Shown here: one piece after another, positions 5,785 through 7,412 of the stretch
Numbering within the stretch: the first letter of the stretch is position 1
How the letters are laid out: every line of letters begins with the position of its first letter
Assembly: GCA_028874675.1 (NCBI GenBank)
Contig: JAPPJA010000398.1
Coordinates: 1 to 7,412 of the forward strand
Direction of reading: 5' to 3'
Length of the DNA: 7,412 bases
From: Chloroflexota bacterium
GTDB lineage: Bacteria > Chloroflexota > Dehalococcoidia > Lucifugimonadales > UBA3495
Made by a program: the position numbers and the translations under genes
The notes under the pieces: generated by a model
What the model was told of the DNA's origin: nothing
Databases searched by the model: none
The model's input: the letters and a program-made list of their open reading frames with translations, nothing else

Positions 5785-6315
5785 TCAGGGATGCCCCGGT
5801 CCAGAGAACCACCGGGGCCAGTACCGGAGATAGAGACCGTAAAGCAACAGGCCCAGGTGGATTGCCACCATATGCAGGAGGCCTATCTGCGGTACCGGCA
5901 GGCCAAGTAGAACGCTGGGCGGGCGGTCCAGCATGGGATGGGAAGCCAGCCCCAGGGTCAGAATGGGCATAACGACGATGAACAGGTGCGACTTCACCGG
6001 GTTGCGCCCCCTGATTATCGCCACAAAGGCGTAGAAAGCCAGCCAGATGGTCAGGGTGGGCACGAGCACGAACAGCGCGGCTCCCAGGGCATTTTCCCGG
6101 AACCAGCCCCCGGCCGCGTCGTTAAACAGGCTGTAGCCCACCAGCCGGCTGCCCGTCATTGCGCCCGTCGGGCCCGCCGGCATCCACGGCAGCAGGATGA
6201 AGACCAGGGCCAGGCCAGCCGCAACCGACCTGACCTGGTCGGCCCGGCTCTGGTTGGGCAGGCGCCGGTTAAAGGCTTCCAGAAAGTTGGATCCCAGGTT
6301 CCTGGCCCGCTGCAC
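5785..6315 (-). CDS. Small polytopic membrane protein, four predicted helices, function unknown
   Basis: A 176-residue protein starting at GTG. An AGGAG Shine-Dalgarno at 6324-6328 lies eight bases upstream and overlaps the stop of the preceding gene. The first 28 residues are basic and polar, probably cytoplasmic. Hydrophobic segments lie at about 29-46, 77-101, 109-126 and 143-165. The loop between helices 1 and 2 (47-76) is the largest and carries the motifs PWMPAGPTGAMTG and NDAAGGW, probably outside the cell. The short loop RGRNPVK (102-108) is positively charged, consistent with a cytoplasmic face. No catalytic, transport or signalling motif is recognised and no family is claimed. The 11-nt spacing to the coiled-coil gene suggests the two proteins are made together and may form one membrane complex. 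The link to the downstream triad is only positional, because a separate promoter lies between. Confidence 0.85.
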   Translation of the reverse strand: MQRARNLGSNFLEAFNRRLPNQSRADQVRSVAAGLALVFILLPWMPAGPTGAMTGSRLVGYSLFNDAAGGWFRENALGAALFVLVPTLTIWLAFYAFVAIIRGRNPVKSHLFIVVMPILTLGLASHPMLDRPPSVLLGLPVPQIGLLHMVAIHLGLLLYGLYLRYWPRWFSGPGHP

Positions 6316-6323
6316 CGTGGCTA

Positions 6324-6328
6324 CTCCT
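6324..6328 (-). promoter_or_regulatory. Ribosome binding site supporting the GTG start of the membrane protein
   Basis: AGGAG on the minus strand, eight bases before GTG at 6315, overlaps the TAG stop (6329-6327) of the upstream gene. This decides the non-ATG start and points to coupled translation of the two genes. Confidence 0.65.
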
Positions 6329-7202
6329 ACTGGTTGTGGACGGCGCCGGTACTGAAGCTGAACTGAAGCTGCTCGGACCTGGCCCGGAACAGCGCCAGGT
6401 CGTTATGCAGCTGGGTTATGGCATGGGGTATGGTCTGGAACTCCTGGTGAAGGGCCAGGAAGTTGGCCGAAAGGCGAACCTTGGTAATCTCCAGGTTCAA
6501 CTGCCTAAGCTCTGCCATAATCGCGTTGGACTGCTGCAGAATCTCGTGGGCCTGCGCCTGCCACTGACGGTAAAGCTCCTGTTCCTGCAGGTCCCTCTGG
6601 CGGAACACCTCCCGCCGCTGGGGATTGGTCATCTGGCTGGTCAGGTCGGCCTGCCGCTGGAAGTACTCGGCGGCAATCACGCCGGCCCGGTCAATGCGCC
6701 AGCGAAACCGCTTGTGGGCGTCAACGGCCCGGCTATAGCGGGCTGACCACTCGTTGTAGAACTCATCCACGGCCCTGGTGTATTCCGTGTCCCGTATCTC
6801 CAGCTCCTCGACCATATCATCGGTAAAGTCGGCCGCCGCCCGGGCGTCCTGGTCGGTGGGGTTGTTGTATTCGGGGTAGCGGTCCGGGGTGGGGTCTGGC
6901 GAGGCGTCCGGCTCATCGCCCGCCGCGCCCGGCTGGGAGGGAGCGCCGGGGGATGTTGCGGTTTCCCCGGCTGCGCCTCCGGGCAGGGCCGTGCTCGCGC
7001 TCTGGCCCGGCGGCGAAGGGGGCAGGACGTTGGCGAAGGAAGTGTCCAGCCAGCCGGCGGTGCGGTTGGTTCGAGTCACCTCTTCGGTCAACCTGACGGC
7101 GGGGCGTTCGTTGGGGTCGGGAAAAATCTGGCCTGCGGTCTGAACCAGGACCACTGCGGCCACGACAATAGAGATTCCAATGAGTCCAAGCCTGATCAGC
7201 AT
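6327..7202 (-). CDS. Membrane-anchored protein with disordered linker and long helical (coiled-coil-like) domain
   Basis: A 291-residue protein from ATG 7202, chosen because GGGGAGG stands five bases upstream and the N-terminus becomes a clean membrane segment (hydrophobic from about 4 to 23, LGLIGISIVVAAVVLV). In-frame extension to 7277 would add 25 unlikely residues with four Cys before this helix. The hydrophobic segment is a signal anchor or uncleaved signal peptide with no lipobox Cys. Residues 24-60 are mixed. Residues 60-125 are rich in Pro, Gly, Ala, Ser and acidic residues and should be disordered. Residues 126-282 are rich in Glu, Gln, Arg, Leu and Ala without Pro except near 194 and 259, and should form long amphipathic helices. 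The soluble part is probably outside the membrane. I do not recognise a family; it may be a spacer, sensor or scaffold with the downstream membrane protein. Confidence 0.85.
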   Translation of the reverse strand: MLIRLGLIGISIVVAAVVLVQTAGQIFPDPNERPAVRLTEEVTRTNRTAGWLDTSFANVLPPSPPGQSASTALPGGAAGETATSPGAPSQPGAAGDEPDASPDPTPDRYPEYNNPTDQDARAAADFTDDMVEELEIRDTEYTRAVDEFYNEWSARYSRAVDAHKRFRWRIDRAGVIAAEYFQRQADLTSQMTNPQRREVFRQRDLQEQELYRQWQAQAHEILQQSNAIMAELRQLNLEITKVRLSANFLALHQEFQTIPHAITQLHNDLALFRARSEQLQFSFSTGAVHNQ

Positions 7203-7207
7203 GGCAA

Positions 7208-7214
7208 CCTCCCC
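7208..7214 (-). promoter_or_regulatory. Ribosome binding site deciding the start of the coiled-coil protein
   Basis: GGGGAGG on the minus strand lies five bases before the ATG at 7202. The ATG at 7277 has no comparable site, so the shorter protein is preferred. Confidence 0.75.
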
Positions 7215-7254
7215 GACGCAAAGACAGGACTCGGTTGCCCCTGCGCCTGGGCTC

Positions 7255-7260
7255 ATATTA
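7255..7260 (-). promoter_or_regulatory. Possible -10 box upstream of the coiled-coil gene
   Basis: TAATAT on the minus strand would place a transcript start near 7248, about 46 nt before the ATG. The -35 region is poor (no good match at 16-19 bases upstream), so this is a weak call. No other promoter candidate is apparent between 7203 and the window edge. Confidence 0.3.
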
Positions 7261-7338
7261 CAACATGAGGCAGGCAAAGGCTAATTTCAGATACGAAACC
7301 GGGGTGTCCTGGGGCAGAGGGGAGGGCGGAACCCCGCA

Positions 7339-7412
7339 GGGGGGGGGGCGGGCGCCCGCCCGCCCCGCCCGGGCGGGAAAAATTTTTTATGGGCAACGAA
7401 CACCCCCCCCCC
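7339..7412. repeat. GC palindromes and homopolymer runs at the right edge
   Basis: The edge holds a run of ten G (7339-7348), a perfect 16-base palindrome GGGCGGGCGCCCGCCC (7346-7361), a second perfect 14-base palindrome CCCGCCCGGGCGGG (7364-7377), then A5T6 (7378-7388), and a terminal run of ten C (7403-7412). No gene is seen from 7203 to the edge. The palindromes could form strong hairpins. On the plus strand they precede T6, but no plus-strand gene needs a terminator. On the minus strand the T-tract is on the wrong side. The homopolymers also look like low-quality contig-end sequence. Confidence 0.6.

Noticed and set aside
5551..5812. Two short minus-strand frames in the gap upstream of the vWA gene
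   Set aside because: They overlap the promoter and leader, lack ribosome binding sites and show no domain. The promoter reading explains the region better.
7203..7277. N-terminal extension of the coiled-coil protein to ATG 7277
   Set aside because: The extension lacks a Shine-Dalgarno, adds Cys-rich residues before the membrane segment and spans the best -10 candidate. ATG 7202 has GGGGAGG at good spacing.
7364..7390. Intrinsic terminator from the 14-base palindrome plus T6
   Set aside because: The T-tract is on the plus-strand side, separated by A5, and no plus-strand gene ends here. For the minus strand the order is reversed.

Overview
The window looks like a piece of a GC-rich bacterial chromosome. 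All seven supported genes lie on the minus strand and read from right to left. The most likely source is a Chloroflexota bacterium of the Dehalococcoidia/SAR202 type. That is inference from architecture: a CAP-domain protein with a characteristic C-terminal extension, a zinc-ribbon/membrane/trypsin protease with a Thr-Pro linker, and high GC. No rRNA or marker gene is present to prove it.

In transcription order: (1) 7202-6327, a membrane-anchored protein with a disordered Pro/Ala/Gly segment and a long helical, probably coiled-coil, domain; (2) 6315-5785, a small membrane protein with four predicted helices. These two are 11 nt apart and look co-transcribed. Next comes a 226-nt gap holding the best promoter of the window (TTGACA, 18-nt spacer, TATATA) followed by a strong Shine-Dalgarno. 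It leads into (3) 5558-4851, a von Willebrand A domain protein; (4) 4851-4087, a PP2C-type phosphatase sharing one base with the preceding stop codon; and (5) 4057-2654, an atypical Ser/Thr protein kinase with two C-terminal zinc ribbons. After 145 nt follow (6) 2508-886, a membrane-tethered HtrA/trypsin-like protease with an N-terminal zinc ribbon, and (7) 865-1, a CAP-domain protein that runs off the left edge.

The core is the vWA + PP2C + kinase set. It matches the TerY-P triad described in tellurite-resistance-associated stress systems and the Escherichia coli yegI/pphC(yegK)/yegL genes. No TerB/C/D/E/Z gene is visible here. The likely picture, which is inference, is a cytoplasmic phosphorylation switch: the kinase and phosphatase act on shared targets and the vWA protein acts as a metal-dependent scaffold. 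The adjacent protease and CAP protein are candidate effectors, and the two upstream genes are candidate envelope sensors or structural partners. The zinc ribbons carried by both the kinase and the protease are a physical hint of a link, not proof.

The right 100 bases are very different: ten-base G and C runs and perfect GC palindromes, consistent with a contig end or assembly artefact as much as with biology. No tRNA, rRNA, CRISPR array, IS element or phage gene was seen.
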